Positions 9,571 through 21,045 of a stretch of 64,000 bases of DNA are shown here, piece by piece; positions within the stretch are counted from its first letter, which is position 1, and each line of letters opens with the position of its first letter. The DNA is from Apoda limacodes. Its lineage: Eukaryota > Arthropoda > Insecta > Lepidoptera > Limacodidae. Position numbers and translations under genes: made by a program. The stretch covers positions 14,017,001-14,081,000 of the forward strand of contig OX291547.1 in assembly GCA_946406115.1 (NCBI GenBank), read 5' to 3'. The notes beneath the pieces are model-generated. The model was given only the letters and a program-made list of their open reading frames with translations, was not told the origin of the DNA and made no database searches.

Positions 9571-11267
9571 AGTAAATTTGTAAATTAGCTCAAACACTCG
9601 TATATCACGAAACTTATGGTCGTTTCGCTTGTTTTATTAACATCATTTATCACACTGAGCGTAACATATGTATTGCTAGGTATAATTAATGACACGTACG
9701 ATAGTGTTCAAGGCTTGCTTGAGGATTTATCTAGTTCTGTTCAAGCTCTCTCAATAGTTTATATCGAGCATTATCATTGAGCTATTTTGTGACTAATAGA
9801 GGAGACACATAAACATAAACATAAACAAACTACACACAAATGAAAGGCGAGAAGGCCTTTTCCAGCTAGTATTTAAGTGAACTGCAGCCCATAAAACTGC
9901 AATATTTGAGACGGTAGCGGCAAACGCGGTGTCTATTCTAATACCTTGTACATAATGGATTTATTATGTATAAGTATATTAATCTTATTAGATTATGTAT
10001 GTTGACCCTAAGCAATATTAATAGATACGCTATTATTGCACTTAGACAGAAATTGAACTATTATGTTATAACGTACTAGAGAGAACACAACAATTGCCGC
10101 TTCGCCTGCCTCAAATAATTGTGGTTGCGCTTTAAGCTTTAAGTCCATGGTTAAAACAAAACTTCCGACCTGTGGCACGGGACGCAGTAACTTGTATTTC
10201 ATTAGTGACATCAAATTTGAGTACAGTGTCTTCTGTGGTATAAACATAAAAGCTCTATGTAAATGGATAATTTAAGCAAAACGATTGTTTAGAATATTTA
10301 CCATTATTCACCGCTTTACCTGTTTGAAACTTTTGTTATCTAAGTTTTCTTTCGGTTCAGATTTATTTTCAATCAAACTTTTTTAGTCGTAGATTTTTAG
10401 ATGAGTACGAATAATGTATTTATTCATTAAAAGTTATTGTTAACTAAATTACGAACCTAAACAAAGACTCGAGATGCAAGATGTTCTTCCATACATTTTG
10501 ACCCCGAGAAACCGAGTCCCACGTTCTTCAAACTTTGCAAAATGAGCTCCTTTATGTCCCAATGTTGGAATCTCGCATGTTCTGCAAAACTCCTAGGTTC
10601 AAGTATTTGGATAATAAAGATATTTACTTATAAATGCGTGTAATGTGATTATTATTTTGACAACCTTTTTTCAGCAAAGGCGACCTTCTAAGCTGGTTTT
10701 ATTTAAATTAATCGCATTGTTTGAGTAAAGCACTATGCAAGCCTTGGTATGTAATGACTGTGCTGCTGGCCATGCTATGATGGCCTAAAGCTGAGCTACT
10801 CCACGCTTTCGGCCATCATCAGCGCTGCAGCAACGCAGTCATTACACACCTCGGCTGTAATGTACTATTTCATACATTCAATGATAACCACGGTTATTTT
10901 TTACCAAGTTACGCACTTTTTGTGAGAGTATAACAGGATTTATTTATTTACAATCTAGCCGTAGTTTAACCCCCCGTGGTTCCTAGGTAGCTTCTATTAA
11001 CTCACAAGCGTAGACTATGGTTTTTACCTCGGGCAGCGTTTCGACAATTTAACCGACGGCAATTGAATGTTCTGTATGTATGTGACCACGCACTTTTATC
11101 ACCACTAACCCCTCTCTAACAACGTTCTCACCCCACATTTCAAACACCCCCATCCTGTTTTTTATTCCGGACGGATTTCCGGCCTTAATTAACTTTAAGG
11201 AAAAAAAATGTCTTTTAAGTATAAAACTACTTACGTCGGTTGGGGAACTATTATGAGTCCTGGATTA
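9571..11267 (+). repeat. 1,697-bp direct repeat, copy 2
   Basis: Second copy of 7867-9563, separated from it by 7 bp ('taaaacc', 9564-9570). No sequence difference was seen at any place compared. It is too large and gene-free to be a satellite unit, and the gap is far too small for LTRs of a retroelement. Confidence 0.95.
10740..10856. repeat. Long imperfect hairpin in repeat copy 2
   Basis: Exact counterpart of 9036-9152. Confidence 0.8.
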
Positions 11268-11528
11268 ATATTAAAGGTCTAGATAAAACGGCCTAATTAT
11301 CCTAAATTAATAGAATCCCAATAGAATATTAATATTATGTTCTAAATGTTCATAAAGTTCCAACAAACCCCGGGTAATTTCAAATAAACTAACACGTCAT
11401 ACCATTATACGAAATATGTGAAAATCAAGACAACTACCTTTTATAATTGTTAGAATTTTTATTGTACGAGGCTACCCTAATGGTTGTAAAACGACTGACT
11501 TAGGTAAGTCTCGCGAGCGTTTTCAATA

Positions 11529-11730
11529 TTATAAAAGTTCTAAGTAACTTAAACTTTCGCGGTTATATTCAACATTATAAAACTCCCAATCAGCGCTCTT
11601 AAAACTACCACCAATCACAGTACGTTCGAACAAACCAATCAACGCTTGCTTTAAAACATTCTCTCTAATCACTTTAGCTCCAAACAAACACCCAATCATA
11701 GTTAACTTTAAACCATTCATTCTCGCGCCA
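11529..11730 (-). promoter_or_regulatory. Cluster of CCAAT-type boxes (possible promoter-like segment)
   Basis: Within about 180 bases the plus strand has 'cccaatcagcgc', 'caccaatcacag', 'aaaccaatcaacgc' and 'cccaatcatag', plus 'ctaatcac'; on the minus strand these read GATTGG. The same stretch reads as a 63-codon minus frame with no recognisable domain. NF-Y-type factors bind CCAAT boxes, but no transcription start or gene can be tied to it. A minus-strand 'aagtcagtcgtttt' lies ~40 bases further on. Function is inference only. Confidence 0.3.
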
Positions 11731-12089
11731 CAGGTTCAAAATTTTTCGCAACTTTATTTTGTCTCGAGTTCGAATTCATAAATCGGAAGTTAGATTACTA
11801 CCTACATTTAACAATTAATTCCGTGTTGATGTCTACGATTCGTAAGTTCATAACTTAATATTTTACATTTTAGTCATTTGTACTTATATTTTGTTAGCTT
11901 TAAACCTTTCATAAAATAAATCACAACTTCTCATCTAATGTATAAAACTACTGAACTTGAATATTTTAACGCGCCATTGTAATTTAAAGATGCATTTTGC
12001 TTTTGGTAGTACGTCCATTGAGAATTGTTCGCGCCAAAACTAAAACTTGAATAAACACATTGTATGACGAAAATGTTAAGGCATAAATA
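11731..12089. other. Unassigned AT-rich DNA
   Basis: No supported feature. Confidence 0.5.
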
Positions 12090-12175
12090 TGGTATCGTCA
12101 CAGCCACAACTGAGCATAACCGGCCTTCGTGATGCATCTGCATTTGCGGGCCGCGGCTGTAATGTACTTTATTAT
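12090..12175 (+). repeat. Repeat family C (miniature element?), copy 1
   Basis: 'ccacaactgagcataac' and 'tttgcgggccgcggctgtaa' match the reverse complement of 43439-43566 ('ccgcggcccgcaaacgcag', 'ttttgctcagttgtgg'). This copy is shorter in the middle. The end 'ggctgtaatgtact' is shared with the hairpin flank at 9152. Confidence 0.7.
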
Positions 12176-14995
12176 TTTATTATTGCACATACTTACGTAT
12201 TTCGAAAAGGTCGCTTTACATATCTATATACTCATAAATTATAATACAGTATGTCTTTAAAATCGCTTATTGTCTATTTGGGTCAAGTTGTATGGTAGGT
12301 GACTGGTGTGTTTCTAACACAAATTTGAATGACGGTCTCTTGAACTACAATTTAAGCATTATTCTCTGCACGAGACCCATAATTTCAATACGTCGTCCTA
12401 GCCGGATGATAATATTGCTGAGGTCTATTTACATATGTTGAAGATATTATTTTATCTTTAAACACATACGTCTGCTTTATATATTTATTATTTTTAATAC
12501 TCTATATCTATCTCTATATAACTATTAGCCAAAACTATTAGTATCATATTAGTGGTCTTTTTAATGACACGTTTTAAAAAATATGTACTTGCAACACCAA
12601 CAAAACGTGAGGTGTAACACGCTTCCGCTAGATAGCGCTTATAATTTTTTAAAAAAATAATGTGATAAAGTTACAAAATTTCAGGATCTAGTTGTAATAA
12701 TTGACTATATTCTTAAGTAAATAATATGACCTAACAAATAAATAACTAGCTGCCTTGGCGAGCGTTGCTTCGCGATAGCTAAATTGCTATAAATGTATAC
12801 AAACTTTACCGCCAATCTCATCGGGTCTCACCTTTATCACCGCTCCCTAAGACTTTCCGCGCTCAATTAAAACCGAAAACACACACTGCAGTTAAACTAC
12901 AAGAAAAATTCTAATTTATTAAAACGAGCCACGCTCTACCATTTTAAAATGGTTGCAGTAATTTAGACATCTTCGCCAGCGTACGCGTACATCTTGCCAT
13001 GGTTTTTATCGCAATTGGGCGAACGCATCAAATAACGCGGTACAACGTTCCCCGTCTCATGCCATTAAAATTTATACAGTCCTCTTTTAAGTAAATCGAC
13101 TACAGCGCCAGCTACCGGGTTCAATTGTATATCTAAACCATTCACGGACTCACTTAAACGGACACAAAAAGTGGGTTACCCACGTGCAGAAGAATAATAT
13201 CTATAAAGATTAAAAAACTGGACAAGAAGAGTTAAACTCGCGTGGAGAAGGTCCCCTACGATGAAAGTATTATATTATATAGGGTTAAAGTGATATTGTA
13301 ACGCAGACTAATACCATAGATTTATATCAATATTCCCAATCCCTCGCTGCTAAAATTTTGTGTCGGTTTTGCAATTAAGAATTTTTTTTTATCAAATTGT
13401 TTTAATGGCAACTGTATAAAATGACTGTAAACGTGTCTTTTTATATAATTTTTTAATGATGGGGTTTATTGTTTTTTTTTATTTTTCTAAGTTTATTTCA
13501 TACTTTATTTCTTAATTTTGTTTCGATACACCGATTTTTGTACAGTTTATATTAAAAAAATAAAAAACCAATGCAAAATTCCAAAGCCACAGGGTTAAGA
13601 ATGAGTTTATGGTATCAATATCCGTAACGATGACACTTACCTCTCGTATACCTAAAGGGTAAACTTGCCTAAGTCGTACTTGTTACTTTTGAAATCGTTA
13701 ATTATGGCGCAGTACCTACACAGAGAAAAAACTTTAGTAGCTACAAGTAAATAATACTAATAATCACTAAAATATTAGTAATTCCGAGGACAAATAAATT
13801 ACACTGACGGTTACCAATGAGTTTTTTATTTAATAACAGGAATAAAACTACTCTTGTTGGAATAACAATGTTGTTTACTAAAAAACAAGTAAAATGTATT
13901 GGAATGCAAATAAAGTAATATGAATACAATAAGCCTCAATTACACCGCTAGGTTCTGATGAAGCTTTGAATGCGGAGCGTTCGGTTGATATAACTGGTCC
14001 GTCTAACTGGTAGATGAAGGTGCGTCAATTTTGTTTAGTCACCAATTGTGGAAATTGTAGAGCGGCGGTAAAGGGGAATTCCCCGCTAGGTGAGGAGCTA
14101 TGCCTAGAAAAAGCCTTGTTCCTCTTTACTTACATTTTGGTATGCCGGTATATATGCGAACTACCGAAGAAATTTCGATAACGCGATGTACGACGCGTGA
14201 CGTCAACCTTGAATCGTAGCGGTACGATATGATGTTTGTTATTAGTAAACTTCACTAATTCTTAGAAAACTATTTGTAAACGTTAATAAGCCTTCACTGT
14301 AATGACAAGTAGTGTTTTATCTTCCCACTTTAATATAACTTTTTTGTAATCTTTAGTAAGCTTTATTTGTTGATATTAGTTACCCTATTTATTAATTCGA
14401 GCAAAGTTTTATAGGATTTGTAAAATTCTGTAATCTGAATAACAAATTATTACTTATTGAAAAGAATAAAACTATTTTGTTGTTATATTTTCTGAAATAA
14501 ATAAAATATACTTAAATTTGCATTGTTTTGTAATTTTCAGAAAAAATATTTTGAAATTAATAAAATTTAGTATTAATGCATTTTAATAAACAGGTTTTTA
14601 ATTCGAACAATATGTTTTTTCCGTGTACCTAACTAGCGCCAAAAATTATTCTTTATTTCCACTTTGTACAAAACATATTTCAAAAAGGTTACAAATCAAT
14701 ATTTAGGAGGGCATTTTAAGGCACCCAAAACTGTAACACATATTTATTTGCATTAAACGTCATCGTTTAAGTCACAAAACATTATATGAGTACCAAATTT
14801 CAACTTTATCGGTCCAGTAGATTAAGAACAAAGTGACAGTTACAGCCGGACGGATACAAACCGGAGTGCTCTTAAAAGGGTTCCGTTCTGTCATCCAGAC
14901 AAGTACTAATTTATGATTTGTTTAAGTAAATATATAATGTAATTTAGTTATTCGGAGCTTTAAATAAAATAAGTCTTAACACTTACTCTACTGTT
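12176..14995. other. Unassigned AT-rich DNA with possible old repeat remnants
   Basis: Two places look like remnants of common lepidopteran interspersed repeats: ~12,745-13,160 ('aactagctgcc..ggcgagcg' through 'ctaaaccattcacggactca') and ~14,780-14,900 ('aaatttcaactttatcggtc' to 'aagggttccgtt'). A 12-bp palindrome 'ggggaattcccc' sits near 14,073 in a slightly GC-richer patch. No coding evidence. Confidence 0.4.
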
Positions 14996-15008
14996 GCTCC
15001 ACACCACA

Positions 15009-15309
15009 CCATCCAATAAACATAGTAAATTATTATTTTGCGACAGTGTAAAATCTTCCACTAGCAACACAAGACAATTACAAGAAGACAAGAAATACCT
15101 ACACGAATTTTTTATTATTAGTTCAGGAAATAATAAGTATGGATACAGTCACGTTATCTAGTAGATACGTTAATAAGACGCATGTGCTCAAGGCTTAAGT
15201 TCTCAAGGGGATACAAACTAGATTTGTATCGAGTATTACGTCGAGCCCGAGCAATATTAATAGGCTGTTAATGTACGTGGTATGGATTAAGTAAGGATAG
15301 CAAATGGTG
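15009..15309 (+). repeat. Repeat family A, copy 2
   Basis: Begins 'accatccaataaacatag' and includes 'agacgcatgtgctcaagg', 'ctcaaggggatacaaactag', 'cgagtattacgtcgagcccg' and 'atggattaagtaaggatag'. It is collinear with 19146-19440. Its expected continuation (family B) appears only at about 16380. Confidence 0.85.
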
Positions 15310-15439
15310 GTCTGTATTAACACAAAGTCAAAATTAATAAATAATTGGAATAATGAGTGTTTAAGTCGGTAGGAGCTTAGCTGTTTTAGAGTATGCGTGT
15401 AATAAGTCTTTTTCTTAATTTTTGAAGTACATTGTTTGT

Positions 15440-15500
15440 ACACACCATTGGCTTTTTGGCGAAGGAATACACCGTGAGGGAGCCTGCTTACGCCAATAAA
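15440..15500 (+). mobile_element. SINE core fragment
   Basis: 'ttggctttttggcgaaggaa' followed by 'tacaccgtgagggagcctgc' corresponds to the conserved core 'ggtgaaggaaaacatcgtgagg.aacctgca' of lepidopteran tRNA-derived SINEs; a fuller copy is at 50235-50610. The tRNA-like head is missing here. The following ~150 bases (to 15656, including 'gagtcgccattttattg') are not recognised. Confidence 0.6.
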
Positions 15501-15659
15501 GTGGGTGATCGACGTTCGAGTAAGTACGTGAGCTTAAAATCCGCCCTGAGAAAATTTGTCAGATATCCAACCGGTTTGAAATTTTGCCTACGAGCCGCGA
15601 GTCGCCATTTTATTGTTGTTGCAAAGATCGTTCGTCGCGTCTCGTGTGTTGTTTAGGGA

Positions 15660-16377
15660 CTTACACCTAGATAATTTTGATTCAAAATAAAGTACACGTT
15701 CTTACATATGTATTAAATTATTAAAATCACTTTTAATTGTTATTCAAAACATAGAATAAAATAAATCCTATACAACACAATGCTTTCTCTGTCTTTAAAG
15801 TCGTACGTCTCTCACCCACTTAGGACATACGTACTGATTTTTTCATCAGATTTTATAATTTATGTACTCGTACATTGGGATCTGATAATTCTTTACTTAA
15901 AATATTTTTATAGTTCCATAACAGCGTTAGTACTTTAAAATGTATTTGACGAATTTCGAAGAACTGATATCTTAGTTGTTTTGCCAATATTGATATCTAA
16001 AAGATTTATGCATAGTTCTAGTTATCTTCCTGATAGTAATATGAATAGCATATTGATCTATTTAGCTACTGCGCATGTTTAATACCAAATTATTTTTATA
16101 CTGCTTTTAATTAAAGGCCAAAGATTCGCAATCAAGTGCCATAAACTATGTTAAAAATGTCAAAATTTCCTGTTATCTAGGAAACTTCGTCACCTAAAAT
16201 CCTTTGCAAGATGGTCCTTCGCAATCTGGAGTAGGAAGCTGCTAACCTTTAGCCACATAATGGCTCGTAGAGTCGCGGCACCGCTATCATCTTGTACTAT
16301 ACACCGCATGTGTCTGTAGTACTGCCGCCGCGCCGCACCACAGCTAAGGCCGTGGTGGCATCCTCAGGAACGTAACA
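15660..16377. other. Unassigned, partly GC-richer DNA
   Basis: The patch at 16260-16375 is richer in G and C ('ctgccgccgcgccgcaccac'). No coding frame or RNA was recognised. Together with 15310-15660 it may be an insertion that splits an A+B repeat. Confidence 0.4.
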
Positions 16378-16500
16378 TCACACATCGACTGAAATATTAA
16401 TTTAGCGGAAATACGACCTGTTTGTCACACGAATTTATACGAGGAGGAGTATCAGTGGATGACGTTTCACAAGTCTCAGCTGAACTTGTTATTGTTGCTA
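16378..16500 (+). repeat. Repeat family B, copy 1
   Basis: 'atcgactgaaatattaattt', 'atcagtggatgacg' and 'tctcagctgaacttgtt' match 19450-19562 ('attgactgaaattttggttc', 'atcagcggatgacg', 'ctcagctgaacttgtt'). Confidence 0.7.
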
Positions 16501-17605
16501 TTGCTTAGACTTTAGGGCCTTATTGCAGTTGCCTACTGTTTCAACGGGGTCAAACGTGCGGCGAGAGCTGCTCAACCCTATGTTGGTTGCAGTAAATTTA
16601 AGGGATTAATTCTACAATTTCTCAGTGTGTCGAAAGGCTGAGAGCCTTCTTTCTGTTCCTCTCCCCGCTGCTCTCCTTTAGCCACCTCCTCGCAGAGAAT
16701 CACAAGCATTACGGCAACTGCCCTAAAGGGCCCCCGCACCTTTGGATCATTGGGACGGCAGCTAGGCAAACACCAGCTAGGCAAGCTGCTTTTACTATTC
16801 ACATTTTGGATTCGTACCCTACAATTTTGAAGGCATGGGTCCACGAAAGATAGCGAAGGGTGATTTATAAGCATCGCTGTATGGTATGTATGGTGCACCT
16901 GGATTTGCCGATTGTGGGGATCGCCACCACCGGTTGCAAATTAGCAAGGGTAGTTTGCACCCTCTGAGCTCATCCAGGGAAACAGTGGCTGAAACTGGAA
17001 GGATTAGAACTGGGGCCCTTTCTCGGGTAAGGGACAGTGGCCGCCCTCGAATTCGAGCGTCCTTGACCTGTTTTGCGTCCCGCCTGACTTTCAAGAGTCC
17101 GTAGCATTTAAGCATGGAGCGCACGCTGGATACAGGAGTTTTTCTCCACCTATTGCAGAGTACACGAGGTTGAAGTATTACCCGCCTAAATATAATAGGT
17201 CAAGACCCCTTCTGGTCCTTTATTGGGCCCCTACTTCAGCACTCATAAGGAGTCCAGCGTATGTTGCCGGTTGGCAGCCGTTACCACGGCCAAGGTTTAC
17301 CGCCCAATATTCCATCACAGCGTTGACTAGTTTTGATGAGTACAGCTTCCCCCTTCGAAACCAAGTTAGTACCCCTGACAGTTGTACTTCCCACTGTTCG
17401 AGCCTAGAGAGGTCTACACTAGAGTAGTGCTGCGCGTCGCTTCAAGATACTTATCGCACTAGAGCGGCAGGCCGCGTCGTTTTTTACCCGATTCCGGCGA
17501 AGCCCAAAAGGTGGTTTATGTGTTTGATTTGTGTATATTTCCATTCTTATGTCCGCTCGTAATAACGAAACGGCCTAACTGCCGCGACGCGCAGCACTGC
17601 ACTAA
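16501..17605 (-). other. GC-richer repeat-like block with two overlapping minus-strand open frames; identity unknown
   Basis: This stretch is clearly less AT-rich than its surroundings. On the minus strand two frames overlap: 17124-16819 (101 codons, with 'RERAPVLILPVSATVSLDEL') and 16898-16578 (106 codons, with 'FRAVAVMLVILCEEVAKGEQ'). I recognise no domain in either, and frames on the plus strand (16886-17104, 17170-17427) are equally long, so composition alone may explain them. The block resembles the untranslated part of a mobile element. It ends in the inverted repeat listed separately. I cannot name it. Confidence 0.4.
17412..17604. repeat. Inverted repeat around ~140 bp ('tgctgcgcgtcgc')
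   Basis: Left 'aggtctacactagagtagtg' plus 'ctgcgcgtcgc' (to about 17440) faces right 'gcgacgcgcagcactgcact' followed by 'aatgaggtct' (to about 17612). The arms are ~30 bp with small gaps. The interior holds 'gcggcaggccgcgtcg'. It could be the termini of a miniature element or a stem within a larger one. Confidence 0.6.
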
Positions 17606-17612
17606 TGAGGTC

Positions 17613-18523
17613 TAACCTAAACCTTGCTGAAAAGAGGTTGCTAGTGCTTTAATAATGCAAATAATTAATGCAACTAGTCGCATAATAGACTACTGACACT
17701 TTCACTTGATTTTCTAATATGATTAAAATACTGAAATATAAAAAGTATTGTATTTTTTTCTTTTTAACAATCGTGCTGTGCTATTGTAGAACTCGGCAAA
17801 AAGAACACACACATTCGCATCAATTGCATAAACAGCTATTTTAAACTTTTGCTGTTATGTTCATTATAATTTTTTCGCTACGGGTTACCTCGATTTGATT
17901 TAGAGAGCTCCCGATATTTCGGCACAGTTGCCTTGAACTACTTACCTTCTGAAGACGCATTTGTGCAGAAAAATCGATAACTCATATTAAATCAAATTGT
18001 AGTAAGCCCGTCACGAATAATTATAACAGATACATTTATATTTAGTTTTTACCATACTTTATTACTTATTAATACTTGACATTACTATATCACATAATAA
18101 GTAGGCAATAGTTTAATGCTTGTATGTATTATATTATTGTAAAAAAATAGAGTAGAAACAAAAAAGTTAGAATTTTTTTTATTTGTTAAGGATTTTTTTT
18201 TACAAATACTAATTAATTTAATCATAAACAAACTTTAGATCAAGTAACTAGTTCTATTTAATATCATTCTTCGTTTTTTAGCTTTTTGTATGCTAAAAAA
18301 TAAATAAAAAATGGCAAAAAGACGAATGCCTAAATTATAAAAAAAATTGTCTCGCACATCATACGCTACAATCAGGATTTAACTTAGGTCTTTGATTTTT
18401 TACTTTGTCTTTGAAATTTATCATTTTTTACTTTTATATTCTCCTATTTTATCCCAATAAAGCAGCGAGAACCCCACTAAAACATTTTTTTACAACAAAC
18501 CCCTCATTTTTGTGGCGAGTGTT
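17613..18523. other. Unassigned AT-rich DNA
   Basis: No supported feature. Confidence 0.5.
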
Positions 18524-18574
18524 AAAAATAATATAAGAGTAAAAATTATATAAGAGTAAAAATAATATAAGAGT
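18524..18574 (+). repeat. Three 17-bp tandem units
   Basis: 'aaaaataatataagagt' at 18524-18540, one-base variant at 18541-18557, and the first form again at 18558-18574. Confidence 0.9.
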
Positions 18575-19145
18575 AAATTACTTAAGAATTACGTTTTTAT
18601 TTCAGGTTTCCAGATAAAGCTACTCTCTGGAGCTAAAAAAGTTTCATCACAATGACACGACAAATAGCAGGTGATATATTTAATGGTCATCATAAAGGCG
18701 AATTAGGGAGAGATGTTAGGTCATTTTGTGGTCTCCATCTACTTGTCAGTATTAACTTAAATTATAAGTAGTTTGTCGAATTCCATTGGGTCATTTATAA
18801 GATTTTTAGTCATCAATATCGTGCGAAATCGCAATATCATTTGGAAGACTAAAAATTAAATGGCGAAAATCATAATTTTTCCTTATGCTTTAGCGGTTTG
18901 TTTTCGTTATTGTATAAGGTGCTTATTTGAAAAACGTATTATTTTGACTCTTTTAATTAATTTTCATTTTTCTAAACACTGTTCACACTTTAATTTTTAA
19001 TGTTTTTCGACTTCTACGTCTAACAATAAAGTAACATTTGATAAAAACATAGGGTACAGTTGCGTACTATTGCAATGGTAGACACCAGTAACTCTTACAC
19101 TCCGAAATAATTTATTATGAGGTTGTAAAAATTCCTCTGTCGTCA
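18575..19145. other. Unassigned AT-rich DNA
   Basis: No supported feature. Confidence 0.5.
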
Positions 19146-19440
19146 TACCATCCAATAAACATAGTAAATTATTATTTTTGAGACATTGTATAATCATCCA
19201 CTAGCAAAACTGAGTTGCTATGAAAATAAAATACTTATACGAATGTTTCATTATTAGTAAAGGAAATTATAAGTATGGAAACAGTCACGTAATCTGGTAG
19301 ATACGTTAATAAGACGCATGTGCTCAAGGTTTAAGGTCTCAAGGGGATACAAACTAGATTTGTATCAAGTATTACGTCGAGCCCGAGCAATTTTAATAGG
19401 CTGTTAATATGCGTTGTATGGATTAAGTGAGGATAGTAAA
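19146..19440 (+). repeat. Repeat family A, copy 3
   Basis: Collinear with 15009-15309 from 'accatccaataaacatag' to 'atggattaagtgaggatag'. A family B copy follows at once. Confidence 0.85.
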
Positions 19441-19562
19441 CGAAACATGGCATATTGACTGAAATTTTGGTTCACTGGAAATATACACGAAACAATAAAT
19501 ACGACGAGTGAAGTTAGCTATCAGCGGATGACGCTTCAAGTCTCTCAGCTGAACTTGTTGCT
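19441..19562 (+). repeat. Repeat family B, copy 2
   Basis: Directly follows family A copy 3 and matches 16378-16500. Confidence 0.7.
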
Positions 19563-20894
19563 AGGCTGAAAAAATTAATGCGCCACAGACAAGACAGGAA
19601 AGACAACAATTGGGCAATTGACATCGATGACTCGAAAATGTAAAATCGAGCTTTCAGAATCCTAAAAAAATTACCAAGAAACCACAAAACAGGAATTCAG
19701 AATACGAAAACGGTCAGCTCGTTTGTGACATCAAAATCTGCAGAAGCAAAAAAATTACTCGGTAATTATTAAGTATCCTAACATTTAGATACATTACAGT
19801 TTTTTTTTCGCCTCTTATCATGTTATTAAGTACCTAACCAATAACCTAATAACAAAATTATAAGTATGCATTTGTGGATCAGGTTGTATTGTTTATTTAA
19901 ACTTTTATGTCACAAGAATTTGCCACAACAACAGCATTTTAACTTCTGAAACCAATTTTATATCTTAAATGTTTATTTTCATACCAAATGTTGCAATTTT
20001 CTTTAGCGCTATTTTTATATCGTTATTTAGCAAGGTTGGCAATTGAATAATATTATAAAAAAATCATGCATATGCTATTTGCGTTGGGGCTCGCGACTGA
20101 ATGACTGTACCTATGTGTAATTACATAATGTGGACAAAATTAAAATTATGAACAATTGAAACACATTATAAATAGGTACGTTATAATGGAGAGTCATGTT
20201 CAACAGGGGTATTCAATTGTAGAGTCAACTAAGATGCGTTATTTTAGTCTACAGTAGCGTAAATTTATTGATATATAGTGTATAAGTTTTGTATTTGGTA
20301 GATGTATAGTTTGTTAATATAGAGGACTTGTGAACAGAACTAACCTGTTACTGACATCGGCTGACTAAATTTAGGGAAACTTAGCTAGTATCACTAGAAA
20401 GCCTTAACTGAAGGAATAAAAAAGGGTATCATAATATGCTTTTAGACAAAGAGAGCAATTCCGAGAACATTAACCCACCCGCTGAGTTTAGGGTTTACTC
20501 TTTTAAAGTTCTGAATTTGAATTTTTATAGGGGATGCCTACTTTAGTACCATTTTTTGTAACACCCGGTATAACTAAATGATTAAGTCAGTTAGTAAAGT
20601 TTCGACGGTGAACCAAGCCATGGTTACTTATCAATGTACAGAAAACATGTTTATTACAGAGTTTATTTTATTAAAGTAGTTTTCTGATATAAGTAATTCA
20701 AAAAAATTTACCTGACCCTGAAAGCCTTTATACCGTCTATAGCATTTGTTCATTCTGACAACCTACTAATAATTAATAGAAAAAAATATCTTTATTTTCA
20801 ATAAAAGTGTCATAGCGTAAATTTCTGAACGCACGTCTAGAAATAAGAAAGCGAAATGGCCTATTTTTTGCACTGGTAGAGGTGAAAGATTGTA
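19563..20894. other. Unassigned AT-rich DNA
   Basis: No supported feature. Confidence 0.5.
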
Positions 20895-21045
20895 TGTTTC
20901 AGACGAGAGCAAATTATTTTAGGTCTCGTGCCTTTAAATCCCGAGCAAGTGAAGTAGTCTTTATAAGAATTTCAATTCTAGACGACTTCGCTAGCTCGGG
21001 ATTTAAAGTTGGCACTCTTTACAAAAAACAACTTTGCCCACTTGT
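20895..21045. repeat. Foldback element with ~38-60 bp arms
   Basis: 'tcgtgcctttaaatcccgag' 'caagtgaagtagtc' (20923-20961) pairs with 'gacgacttcgctagctcggg' 'atttaaagttggcact' (20980-21015) around a ~20-base loop. Weaker pairing extends outward ('gagcaaattatttt' with 'aaaacaactttgccc'). The 61-codon plus frame across it is a by-product of the palindrome. Confidence 0.75.

Noticed and set aside
7867..11267. The two 1,697-bp copies as LTRs of a retroelement
   Set aside because: Only 7 bp lie between them, there is no TG...CA end pair, and no primer-binding site or polyprotein.
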